Assembly: GCF_026410505.1 (NCBI RefSeq)
Contig: NZ_JAPMIU010000004.1
Coordinates: forward strand, 1 to 64,000
Reading direction: 5' to 3'
Source of the DNA: Frateuria hangzhouensis
GTDB lineage: Bacteria > Pseudomonadota > Gammaproteobacteria > Xanthomonadales > Rhodanobacteraceae
Length of the DNA stretch: 64,000 nt
A program made the translations under genes and the position numbers. Under the pieces are notes generated by a model. That model searched no databases and was not told the DNA's origin. It was given only the letters and a program-made list of their open reading frames with translations. Shown here piece after piece: positions 44,506 through 52,587 of the stretch (positions are counted from its first letter, which is position 1; each line of letters opens with the position of its first letter).

Positions 44506-45456
44506 ATGAGTGCGGGCGCCACCAATGTCTTCGCCGGCCTGAGCCTGGTGCTGGACCGGATGTCCGAACGCCGGGACGAGCAGGCGTGGCTGGCCGAGCA
44601 GGCCGGCTGCGGCGAAGCGCGCTACCTGCTGCTCGATCCTTCCGGCGAAAGCTACCTGCTGCGCGACGCCGAGAGCCTGCGCTGGCTGAGCGGCGCCGAA
44701 CGGTGCGAACTGTTCGCCGAACTTCCGACCAGCTTGCTCGGCATCGCCGACGGCTGTCCGCACTTCCTGCTCGCGCTGGACGAAGGCCACGCGCTGGAGA
44801 CGCTCGAAGAGCGCCTGGCTGCCCGCCGCATCGGCCTGCGCGAGGCCGGTCTGCGCCTTCCCACCGCCGAGGCGGGCCTGTTCGCCTATGCCAAGGGCCT
44901 GGCCCACTGGCAACGCGAGACGCGCTTCTGCAGCGGCTGCGGCGCGCCGCTCGAGCGGGTCGCCGCCGGCCATCGCATGAAGTGCACCGACGCGTCCTGC
45001 GGGCGGCTGCACTTTCCGCGTACCGACGCGGCGATCATCGCGATCGTCGAATACGAAGGGGCCTGCCTGCTCGGCCGGCAGGCGGGCTGGCCCAAGGGAC
45101 GCTGGTCGGCGCTGGCCGGCTTCGTCGAACCGGGCGAATCGCTCGAAGACGCCGTGCGCCGCGAGGTGGCCGAGGAAGCCGGCGTGCGCGTGGGCGAGGT
45201 GCATTACCACTCCTCGCAACCCTGGCCGCTGCCGGCGTCGCTGATGGTCGGCTTCATCGGCGCCGCGATCGACCCGACGATCGACCTGCGCGATGGCGAG
45301 CTGGAAGACGCACGCTGGTTCACACCCGGACAGATCGTCGCCGGGCTCGCCGACGGCAGCTTCGCTCCGCCGACGCGGCTGTCGGTGTCCTACCAATTGC
45401 TGGCGGACTGGCTGCGCGAACACGCCGGGCTCGAACTCGACGCGCTCACAACCTGA
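44506..45456 (+). CDS. nudC: NAD(+)/NADH pyrophosphatase (NudC-like)
   Basis: This Nudix hydrolase splits NADH to NMNH and AMP and decaps NAD-RNA. The 316-residue protein has a zinc ribbon (CSGCG near 145 and CTDASCG near 164), the Nudix box GFVEPGESLEDAVRREVAEEAGV and the family motif SQPWPLP, which fixes NADH specificity. It lies 7 bases after erpA, so they share a transcript. Longer than E. coli NudC (257) by an extended N-terminal domain, as is usual in this group. Confidence 0.94.
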   Translation: MSAGATNVFAGLSLVLDRMSERRDEQAWLAEQAGCGEARYLLLDPSGESYLLRDAESLRWLSGAERCELFAELPTSLLGIADGCPHFLLALDEGHALETLEERLAARRIGLREAGLRLPTAEAGLFAYAKGLAHWQRETRFCSGCGAPLERVAAGHRMKCTDASCGRLHFPRTDAAIIAIVEYEGACLLGRQAGWPKGRWSALAGFVEPGESLEDAVRREVAEEAGVRVGEVHYHSSQPWPLPASLMVGFIGAAIDPTIDLRDGELEDARWFTPGQIVAGLADGSFAPPTRLSVSYQLLADWLREHAGLELDALTT

Positions 45457-45465
45457 CCGCTCTTT

Positions 45466-45536
45466 TGTAGGAGCCCACTTGTGGGCGATGCTCTTGCGGT
45501 GGACGCCAAGGCATCGCCCACAAGTGGGCTCCTGCA
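45466..45536. repeat. TGTAGGAGCCCACTTGTGGGC palindrome
   Basis: This is a near-perfect family member (tgtaggagcccacttgtggg ... cccacaagtgggctcctgca), nine bases after the nudC stop. Confidence 0.9.
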
Positions 45537-45576
45537 TGCTTGCCCTAGAATGGCCGCGCATCCTCAGGAGTTTTCG

Positions 45577-46446
45577 ATGGCCCTCAGCCTGCTCGCCGCA
45601 CTCATCGCCCTCGGCCTGTTGCACCTGTTGCCGCAACTGGCGCAGTGGCGCGGCGACGGCGTGTTCCGCGGTTGGGTGCGGCAGCTGGACGACACCGCCG
45701 GTCGCGGGCGCGTGCTGCTGACGCTTATCGTGCCCACGGTGCTGTGCCTGCTGCTGGCCGAGCTGCTCGGGCAGGTGCCGCTGGGTGGTTTCCTGCAGCT
45801 GGCCTTCGCCGTGCTGGTGCTGCTCTACGCGCTGGGCCCGCATGCGTTCGAGGCCGACCTTGAGGCGATCCTTCGCGCGCCCGACGCCGTCTCCCGCCAC
45901 ACCGCCGCGCAGCGGCTGGCCGAGCCGGGCGGGCAGGTCGCCTGGAGCGCCCACGCGCTGGGCGAGGCGGTGGCGATCGCCGCGCTGCGCCGGCGCTTCG
46001 GCGTGCTGCTGTGGTTCTTCCTGCTCGGGCCCGCCGGCGCCCTGCTGTACCGGCTGGCGCAGACACTCGGGCGCGACGACACGCTGGCGCTCGATGCCGG
46101 CAGCCGCACGCATGCGCGCTTCGTCGCCAACGCGCTGGACTGGCTGCCCGCGCAGCTGCTGGTGTTCACCCTGGCGCTGGTCGGGCACTGGGACGCGGTG
46201 ATGGCCGCCTGGCAGCGCTGGCGCCTGCACGCGGCGCCGACCAGCTGGTACACCGATGGGCCGGATTTCCTCGCCGCCGCCGCCTGCGCCGACATCGACG
46301 TGGAGATCGATGCGGGCGACGGCTATGCCGAGGAACGCACTGATCCGCTGCTGGAGCTTACCCGCATGCGCAGCGCGTTCCTGCGCGCGTTGCTGGCATG
46401 GTTGAGCATCGTCGCGCTGATCGTGCTGGGCGGCTGGGTCACCTGA
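45577..46446 (+). CDS. ampE: AmpE-like regulatory membrane protein
   Basis: AmpE is an inner-membrane protein of unknown biochemical function, coupled to AmpD in beta-lactamase induction. The 289-residue protein has hydrophobic helices near 2-20, 47-65, 68-85, 145-165, 198-215 and 268-287, and a family motif RRFGVLLWFFLLGPAGALLYRL. The ATG at 45577 follows CAGGAG nine bases upstream. A longer frame would run into the upstream repeat. No ampD is adjacent, so its classical partner is missing from this locus. Confidence 0.87.
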   Translation: MALSLLAALIALGLLHLLPQLAQWRGDGVFRGWVRQLDDTAGRGRVLLTLIVPTVLCLLLAELLGQVPLGGFLQLAFAVLVLLYALGPHAFEADLEAILRAPDAVSRHTAAQRLAEPGGQVAWSAHALGEAVAIAALRRRFGVLLWFFLLGPAGALLYRLAQTLGRDDTLALDAGSRTHARFVANALDWLPAQLLVFTLALVGHWDAVMAAWQRWRLHAAPTSWYTDGPDFLAAAACADIDVEIDAGDGYAEERTDPLLELTRMRSAFLRALLAWLSIVALIVLGGWVT

Positions 46447-46457
46447 GTCCCGACACC

Positions 46458-46533
46458 CTGTAGGAACCCACTTGTGTGGCGATGCTTTTCGCCACGGTGG
46501 CAGAAGAGCATCGCCCACAAGTGGGCTCCTGCA
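46458..46533. repeat. CTGTAGGAACCCACTTGTG palindrome
   Basis: The element runs from ctgtaggaacccacttgtgt to agcatcgcccacaagtgggctcctgca, between the convergent ampE and LplT-PlsC genes. Confidence 0.87.
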
Positions 46534-46551
46534 AAAGTAAGTAATCGACCT

Positions 46552-48426
46552 TCAGGCCAGTGTGCCGCGCAGTTCGCGCACGCGCGTTTCCAGCAGGTCC
46601 AGCCGCAGCCGCTCCGGCGCGACCGGCGCATCGACCACCAGCTCCACTCGCGCCCGGAAGCGCCGCGGCAATCGCCAGCGCCCGAGCCGCGTGTCGCGCC
46701 GGCTCCATACGCTGCCCCACAAGCCGCGCAGCGCCATCGGCACCACCGGCACCGGCCGGCGCTCGAGGATGCGCAGCAGGCCCGGACGGAACGGTGCGAT
46801 CTCGCCATCCGCGGTCAACCCGCCCTCGGGGAAGATGCACACCAGCTCGCCGGCCGCCAGCGCCTCGTCGATCGCCTCGTAGGCCGCCGCCAGCACCGAC
46901 GGATCTTCCTTCTGGCCGGCGATCGGAATGGCCCTGGCGGTGCGGAACACGAAGCGCAGCAGCGGGATATGGAAGATGCGGTAGTACATGACGAAGCGTG
47001 CCGGCCGGCGCAGGTTCGCCATCAGCAGCAGCGGGTCCATGAAGCTGACGTGGTTGCACACCAGCAGCGCCGGCCCTTCCTCCGGCACGTGGCGCATGCC
47101 TTCCACGCGTACCCGGTAGAGCGCGTTGACCAGCACCCAGGTGATGAAGCGCATCGGGAACTCGGGCACCAGCGTGAAGATGTACGCCGCCACTGCCACG
47201 TTGAGCAGCGCCGCGGCGAGGAACGTCTCCACCGCATCGAAGCCCAGCGCGCCCAGGCCCAGGCCGAAGCCGGCCGCCAGCACGATCAGCAGCGCGTTGA
47301 CGATGTTGTTGCCGGCGATCACGCGCGAGAGCTGCTCGCGCGGCGCGCGCGCCTGCACGAAGGCGAACAGCGGCACCACGTAGAAGCCGGCGAACACGCC
47401 GATCAGGGTGAGGTCCAGCGCCACCCGCCAGCTGCCCGTGCCACGCAGGAAGGCCAGCCAGTCCAGCCCCTGCGCCAGCGCCACGCCGTGCCGCGCGAAG
47501 TACAGGTCCACGCCGAACACGGTCAGCCCGAACGCGCCCAGCGGTACCAGGCCGATCTCCACCCGCTTGCCGGACAGGCGCTCGCACAGCAGCGCACCCA
47601 CGCCGGTGCCGATCGAGAACAGCGTCAGCACCAGCGTGTTGACCGAACCGTCGCCACCCAGCGTCTCGCGCGTGTAGTTGGGCAGCTGCGCGATCAGCAC
47701 GGTGCCGAAGAACCAGAACCAGGAGATGCCCAGCACCGCGTTGAACACCGCGCGATCGCACCGCACGATGCCAAGCACGCGCGCGGTTTCGCTCAGCGGG
47801 TTCCAGTTGAACTTCAGCGCCGGCGCCGTCGCTGGCGCCGGCGGAATCCGCCGGCTGGCCAAGTAGCCGGCCACCGCTACGGCGATGGTCGCGCCGGAGG
47901 CCAGCCACGGCCCGACGCCTGCCACCAGCATCAGCGAGTTGCCGGCGATCATGCCCACCAGCATCGCCAGCTGCGTGCCCATCTCCACCAGCCCGTTGCC
48001 GCCGACCAGTTCGCCCGGCTCGAGCGCCTGCGGCAGGATCGCGTACTTGATCGGGCCGAAGGTGGTCGAGTGCATCCCCATCAGGAACAACACCACCAGC
48101 AACAGCGTGGTGTCGTGGGTGTGGAAGCCGATCGCCGCCAGCGCCATCGCGCCGATCTCGAACAGCTTCACGGCGCGGATGATGCGCGTCTTCTCGAACT
48201 TCTCCGCCAGCTGCCCCGCGCTCGCCGAAAACAGGAAGAACGGCAGGATGAACAGCGCCGGCGCCAGGTTGGTGTAGAGCGACACGCTGTGGTCGTCCAG
48301 GCCCATCTGGAAGGCCACCAGCATCACCAGCGCGTTGCGGAAGGCGTTGTCGTTGAACGCGCCCAGCGCCTGGGTCCAGAAGAACGGGGCGAAGCGGCGC
48401 TGGCCGAGCAGGGTGAATTGGCTCAT
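46552..48426 (-). CDS. LplT-like MFS transporter fused to a PlsC-like acyltransferase
   Basis: This 624-residue fusion has an N-terminal major-facilitator domain with about twelve helices (residues 1-400, QALGAFNDNAFRNALVML and later segments), like the lysophospholipid flippase LplT. A PlsC-type acyltransferase (about 430-624) follows with NHVSFMD (H-x4-D) and FPEGG. The pair would take up a lysophospholipid and re-acylate it. The acyl-ACP ligase domain seen in larger Aas-LplT fusions is absent, so the acyl donor must be acyl-ACP or acyl-CoA made elsewhere. It starts at the ATG at 48426. Confidence 0.9.
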   Translation of the reverse strand: MSQFTLLGQRRFAPFFWTQALGAFNDNAFRNALVMLVAFQMGLDDHSVSLYTNLAPALFILPFFLFSASAGQLAEKFEKTRIIRAVKLFEIGAMALAAIGFHTHDTTLLLVVLFLMGMHSTTFGPIKYAILPQALEPGELVGGNGLVEMGTQLAMLVGMIAGNSLMLVAGVGPWLASGATIAVAVAGYLASRRIPPAPATAPALKFNWNPLSETARVLGIVRCDRAVFNAVLGISWFWFFGTVLIAQLPNYTRETLGGDGSVNTLVLTLFSIGTGVGALLCERLSGKRVEIGLVPLGAFGLTVFGVDLYFARHGVALAQGLDWLAFLRGTGSWRVALDLTLIGVFAGFYVVPLFAFVQARAPREQLSRVIAGNNIVNALLIVLAAGFGLGLGALGFDAVETFLAAALLNVAVAAYIFTLVPEFPMRFITWVLVNALYRVRVEGMRHVPEEGPALLVCNHVSFMDPLLLMANLRRPARFVMYYRIFHIPLLRFVFRTARAIPIAGQKEDPSVLAAAYEAIDEALAAGELVCIFPEGGLTADGEIAPFRPGLLRILERRPVPVVPMALRGLWGSVWSRRDTRLGRWRLPRRFRARVELVVDAPVAPERLRLDLLETRVRELRGTLA

Positions 48427-48643
48427 GCGGGTCCTGGGCTTGGAGCTGGCGCTAGCCTAGCCTGAAAGCTCGCCGTGGCGGGCCGCCCGCTCGAAGCGTT
48501 GCGGGCCGGTACGGATGGGCATACCTTGCGCCGGGGAAGGTGCCGCCGGGCGGCGTCGCGGCGGTCGCGCATGCCGGTGAGACCTTCCGCGGCGCTCGCG
48601 GCGCCCGCCAACCAGGCGTCCGTGTTTCGAGAGGGGAACACCG

Positions 48644-49063
48644 ATGGACATGAGCCGGAGATACCTGGTCTGGTCGCTGAGCTATGCCGCCCTCGGCATG
48701 GCGCTGGGCATCTACATGGCCGCCTCCCACAACCACGGGCAACTGGTCACCCACGCCCACGTGTTGATGGTCGGCTTCGTGTTGTCGCTGGTCTACGGGA
48801 TCATCCACCGGTTGTGGCTGGATGCACCGCGGCGCGCGGTGGCAATGACCCAGTTCGTGCTGCACCAGCTGGCCGCCGTCGCGTTGCTGGCCGGCCTGTT
48901 CATGCTCTACGGGGGCAAGGCGGGCGAGGAGACGCTCGAGCCCCTGCTGGGCATCGGCTCGGTCGGCGTGCTGGCCGGCATGCTGCTGATGCTCTACATG
49001 GTGCTGCGACCGGGCCGGGCACGCAGCGCCGAGCCGGGCGCACCGGACCAGGCGGCCGCCTGA
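48644..49063 (+). CDS. Small four-helix membrane protein with conserved His residues
   Basis: This 139-residue protein has four predicted membrane helices (about 9-27, 38-55, 65-90 and 98-117). Several histidines lie near or in them: SHNHG at about 29-32, THAHVLMVGFV at 36-46, YGIIHRLW and VLHQLAAV. The pattern resembles the first helices of haem-copper oxidase or NO-reductase-like subunits, but it is too short for a catalytic subunit. Databases name such proteins variously, including erroneously as TonB-dependent receptors. I cannot assign a function. A GAGAGGGG ribosome site precedes the ATG. Confidence 0.7.
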   Translation: MDMSRRYLVWSLSYAALGMALGIYMAASHNHGQLVTHAHVLMVGFVLSLVYGIIHRLWLDAPRRAVAMTQFVLHQLAAVALLAGLFMLYGGKAGEETLEPLLGIGSVGVLAGMLLMLYMVLRPGRARSAEPGAPDQAAA

Positions 49064-49064
49064 T

Positions 49065-50348
49065 TCAGCCCCGCCGTAGCGCGCGGTGCGCGATGTCGCG
49101 CCGGCAGAACGCGCCGTTGAAGTGGATTTTCGACGCCGCCTCGTAGGCGTGTTCGCGCGCGGCGGCCAGATCGCTGCCCAGTGCGCAGACGGTCAGTACG
49201 CGGCCGCCGGCGGTGGTCACGCGGTCCTGTTCGTCGAGCCGGGTGCCGGCATGGAATACCTTCACGGTGGGAGCGAAGGTCCCATCCAGGCCGCCGACGG
49301 GATCCCCGCTGCGCACGCGGCCGGGGTAGCCCTCGGCGGCGACCACCACGCCGATCGCCGGGCGGCTGTCCCACTGCACGCGGGTGTGGTGCAGCTCGCC
49401 GTCCAGCGCGGCGTCGATCAGGTCGACCAGGTCGGACTTCAGGCGCAGCATGATCGGCTGGGTCTCCGGGTCGCCGAAGCGCACGTTGAATTCGATCACC
49501 CGGGGCGTGCCGGACGCATCGATCATCAACCCGGCATAAAGGAACCCGATGAACGGCGCGCCCTCGGTGGCCATGCCGCGAAGGGTCGGTTCGATCACCT
49601 CTTTCAGGATGCGCCGCTCGACCGCCGGGGTCACCACCGGCGCCGGCGAGTAGGCGCCCATGCCGCCGGTGTTGGGCCCCATGTCGCCCTCGTCGCGGCG
49701 CTTGTGGTCCTGGCTGGAGGCCATCGGCAGCGCGTGGCTGCCGTCGCTCATCACGATGTAGCTCGCTTCCTCGCCTTCGAGGAATTCCTCGATCACCACG
49801 CGCGCCGACGCATTGCCGAACAGGTGGCCGCCGAGCATGTCGTGCAGCGCCTGCTCGGCGTCGGGCAGGGTCAGCGCCACGACGACGCCCTTGCCCGCGG
49901 CCAGGCCGTCGGCCTTGATCACGATCGGCGCGCCATGCTTGCGCACGTAGGCCAGCGCCGCGTTGAGCTCGTTGAACACCGCGTAGCGCGCAGTGGGAAT
50001 GTTGTGGCGGAGCAGGAAATCCTTGGCGAAGGCCTTGGAGCCTTCCAGCTGCGCAGCGATCGCGCGCGGACCGAAGATGCGCAGGCCGGCGGCGCGGAAG
50101 CGGTCGACCACGCCGGCGACCAGCGGTACCTCGGGCCCGACCACGGTCAGTTCGATTTTTTCGGCCTTGGCCAGCGCGAGCAGCCCGTCGAGGTCGTTCA
50201 TGGCCACGTCGGCGTTGCGCACGCCGCGCTCGCGTGCGGTGCCGGCGTTGCCGGGGGCCACGATCACCTCGCTGACCCGCGGCGACTGCTTGAGCTTCCA
50301 CGCCAGCGCGTGCTCGCGCCCGCCGCTGCCGATGACCAGGACCTTCAT
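49065..50348 (-). CDS. purD: Phosphoribosylamine-glycine ligase
   Basis: PurD (GAR synthetase) joins phosphoribosylamine and glycine with ATP in purine synthesis. The 427-residue protein starts MKVLVIGSGGREHALAWKL and has the ATP-grasp core (PIVIKADGLAAGKGVVVA, and the FNVRFGDPETQ motif) and the GxGGMGAYSPAPV signature. Its stop lies one base from the end of the convergent gene at 49063. It starts at the ATG at 50348. No purH is adjacent, which many relatives have. Confidence 0.97.
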   Translation of the reverse strand: MKVLVIGSGGREHALAWKLKQSPRVSEVIVAPGNAGTARERGVRNADVAMNDLDGLLALAKAEKIELTVVGPEVPLVAGVVDRFRAAGLRIFGPRAIAAQLEGSKAFAKDFLLRHNIPTARYAVFNELNAALAYVRKHGAPIVIKADGLAAGKGVVVALTLPDAEQALHDMLGGHLFGNASARVVIEEFLEGEEASYIVMSDGSHALPMASSQDHKRRDEGDMGPNTGGMGAYSPAPVVTPAVERRILKEVIEPTLRGMATEGAPFIGFLYAGLMIDASGTPRVIEFNVRFGDPETQPIMLRLKSDLVDLIDAALDGELHHTRVQWDSRPAIGVVVAAEGYPGRVRSGDPVGGLDGTFAPTVKVFHAGTRLDEQDRVTTAGGRVLTVCALGSDLAAAREHAYEAASKIHFNGAFCRRDIAHRALRRG

Positions 50349-50430
50349 GCGCTCTCCCGAAGCGTGTGGTGCGCCCCGTGGCGCAGGCGCGCATTGTAGC
50401 GGTGGCGACGCGATACGTCGGGTGGCCGTT

Positions 50431-50505
50431 CGTAGGGCGGGCTTCAGCCCACCGACTTCCGACGCAGACCGGTGGTGGGCTTCGGCCCACCCTGCAGGCC
50501 CTACG
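50431..50505. repeat. GTAGGGCGGGC palindrome overlapping the AMP-ligase stop
   Basis: Arms at 50431-50453 (cgtagggcgggcttcagccc...) and 50473-50505 (...ggcttcggcccaccctgcag...). The AMP-ligase stop codon (50501-50503) lies in it, as at 5955-6026 for acpH. Confidence 0.82.
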
Positions 50506-51904
50506 GGTGCGGGTGGTGGCGGACGAGCAGGTCCAGCAGGGCGGCGCGCGGCAGCTTGCCGGTCTCGTTGCGGGGCAACGCGTCGACTTTCAGCAGCGGG
50601 CGCGGCAGGAAGACCGGGTCGATCGCACGGCGCAGCGCGTCGAGGATGGCGTGCTCGTCCAGCCCCGGCGCGACCGCCAGCGCGGCGATGCGGTGCACGC
50701 CCAGGGTGTCGCCGTCGTCGAGCTGGAACACCACGCCATCCTGCACGCCGGGGATGGCCAGCAGGCGGCGGGTGAGGTCGCCGAGCGAGGCGCGCTTGCC
50801 GGCGATTTCCAGCATGTCGGCCTGGCGCCCGCGCAGGCGGAAACCGCGGCCGTCGGCGGACAGGCTGACGATGTCGGCCAGCAGCCGCGGCGCATCCAGT
50901 TGCGGCGCATCGACCTGGGTGCCATCCGGCTGCGGGTGCAGGTGGACGTCGGGATAGAGCCGCCAGTCCGCCTCGATGGTGGTACGGCGACTGGCGAACA
51001 CGCAGGTTTCGGTAGAGCCGAACACTTCCTGCAGCGGCGCGCCGAAGCGCTGCTCCGCCGCCTGGGCCAGCTCCGGCGGCATCGGCGCGGTCGCCGAGAC
51101 CATCGCCGCCAGCGGCGGCAGCGCGATGCCCGATTCGACCAGCGCGCGCAGGTGCACTGGCGTGGTCACCAGCACACGCGGCGCCGGCAGCCCGGCCAGC
51201 GCAGCGGCCACGTCGGCGGGAAAAAACGGCCGTCCCGCGTGCACGCCGACGCCGCCCAGCAGTGGCAGCAGCACGCTCATCTCCATGCCGTACATGTGCT
51301 GCGGCGGCACCGTGGCGACCACGCCGAAGCGTGCACCGACCGCCGCGTGCAGCATCGCCAGGTTGCCGGCGTTACTGGCGTGGAAGCTGCGCCAGGTCTT
51401 CAAGTTGGCGCTGGGCGTGCCGGTGGAACCGGAGGTGTAGCCGATCGCCACCACCTGGTCTGCCGGAATCTGCGGCCAGCCCTCGTCGCCGGCAGCCGGC
51501 TCCGCCGACAGCATCGGCAGCCGGTGGTAGTGGGCCGGCGCCGGGTCGAGCGTCTGCTCGCCGATGGCGTAACAGCCCGGGTGCGCAGCCATCACCTCGT
51601 CGACCGCCTGCGGCGCGCGCGAGGAGGGCAACAGGTTTGTCTGGCCGCGCAGCACGATGGCGCAGAAGGCGACCAGGAAGGCGTAGCGGTCCTCGCACAG
51701 GTTCACCGCGGCGCTGGCGCCCGGCAGCGTGACGGCGGCCTGGCGCACGTGCGAAAGGAACTGCGCCGCGCTGACCGGGCGGCCATCGCGCCAGGCCAGC
51801 ACCCGTTCCGGCGTATCCGCCTGCAGCAGCGCCAGGCGCTGCGGCGCCTCACGCTGGAAAGTGTCGTAAACGATGGCCAAGCCGCTTATCTCCAAGTTCG
51901 CCAT
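50501..51904 (-). CDS. AMP-dependent ligase, probable aryl-polyene starter-activating enzyme (ApeH/XanA2-like)
   Basis: This 467-residue adenylating enzyme has A3 GYTSGSTGTP at 155-164, A5 GSTET, the A8 arginine-aspartate in RGRQADMLEIAGKR and A10 NETGKLPRAAL with the catalytic Lys. The C-terminus is shorter than acyl-CoA ligases (about 520-550), as in aryl-polyene cluster ligases. It would activate hydroxybenzoate for the ACP. It is far (22 kb) from the pigment operon. The start is the ATG at 51904; a GTG at 51919 is possible. Its stop lies in a repeat. The substrate is an inference from family and the nearby pigment genes. Confidence 0.85.
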   Translation of the reverse strand: MANLEISGLAIVYDTFQREAPQRLALLQADTPERVLAWRDGRPVSAAQFLSHVRQAAVTLPGASAAVNLCEDRYAFLVAFCAIVLRGQTNLLPSSRAPQAVDEVMAAHPGCYAIGEQTLDPAPAHYHRLPMLSAEPAAGDEGWPQIPADQVVAIGYTSGSTGTPSANLKTWRSFHASNAGNLAMLHAAVGARFGVVATVPPQHMYGMEMSVLLPLLGGVGVHAGRPFFPADVAAALAGLPAPRVLVTTPVHLRALVESGIALPPLAAMVSATAPMPPELAQAAEQRFGAPLQEVFGSTETCVFASRRTTIEADWRLYPDVHLHPQPDGTQVDAPQLDAPRLLADIVSLSADGRGFRLRGRQADMLEIAGKRASLGDLTRRLLAIPGVQDGVVFQLDDGDTLGVHRIAALAVAPGLDEHAILDALRRAIDPVFLPRPLLKVDALPRNETGKLPRAALLDLLVRHHPHP

Positions 51905-52012
51905 GCGCCAGACGCACACAGCATGGCGACCGGCCGCTGCAAGCCGGCGTGAAGCACGCGTGTGCTGCTGTCCACCGCAGGCCCTCCAGCGGCCCGTGGC
52001 GCCCCTGGACGC

Positions 52013-52585
52013 TCAGGCGCGGATGATAGCGCCGGTGATGGCATCGCGGATCATCGTGGGGCGCTCCTGGCCGCCCAGCGGGCCATCGAGCACGCCATCG
52101 AGCGCGTCGCCGAAATAATCGAGCGCCATCTGTGCGCTGCGAGCCGGCGGCAAGCCGTGCGGATTGGCGCTGGTGGACACGAGGGCGCCGCCGTAGGCGC
52201 GGCAGAGCGCGGCGGCGGGCGCATGGGCGGTGACCCGCAGTGCGATGCCGGCATGCGCCCCGGCCACCCAGGCCGGCACGGCCGCGCTACGCGGGAAGAT
52301 CCAGGTGTTGGGCCCGGGCCAGCTGGCCTTGACCTGAGCCATCACTGCGGCGGACACCTGCGCCAGGTCGATGTAGCGCTCGACCTGGTCGAAATCGGCG
52401 GCGATCAGCAGCACCCCCTGGGTCGGCGGGCGTTGCTTGAGCGCGAACAGTCGATCGAAGGCGGCCTGGTCATGCGGATCGCAACCGAGGCCGTAGACCG
52501 CCTCGGTCGGGTAGGCCAGCACGGCGCCGCCGTGCAGCGCCGCGGCCGCGGCGTCGCATTCGGGCAGGGTGTAGCGGGTGGTCAT
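52013..52585 (-). CDS. tsaC: Threonylcarbamoyl-AMP synthase
   Basis: TsaC (YrdC/Sua5 family) forms threonylcarbamoyl-AMP for the t6A37 modification of ANN-reading tRNAs. The 190-residue protein has the YrdC pattern: AVLAYPTEAVYGLGCDP, LFALKQRPPTQGVLLIA (the Lys-Arg pair of the active site) and ALVSTSANPHG. It starts at an ATG at 52585, two bases past the topA stop, so the two are coupled. Single-domain length equals E. coli TsaC (190). Confidence 0.95.
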   Translation of the reverse strand: MTTRYTLPECDAAAAALHGGAVLAYPTEAVYGLGCDPHDQAAFDRLFALKQRPPTQGVLLIAADFDQVERYIDLAQVSAAVMAQVKASWPGPNTWIFPRSAAVPAWVAGAHAGIALRVTAHAPAAALCRAYGGALVSTSANPHGLPPARSAQMALDYFGDALDGVLDGPLGGQERPTMIRDAITGAIIRA

Positions 52586-52587
52586 GC

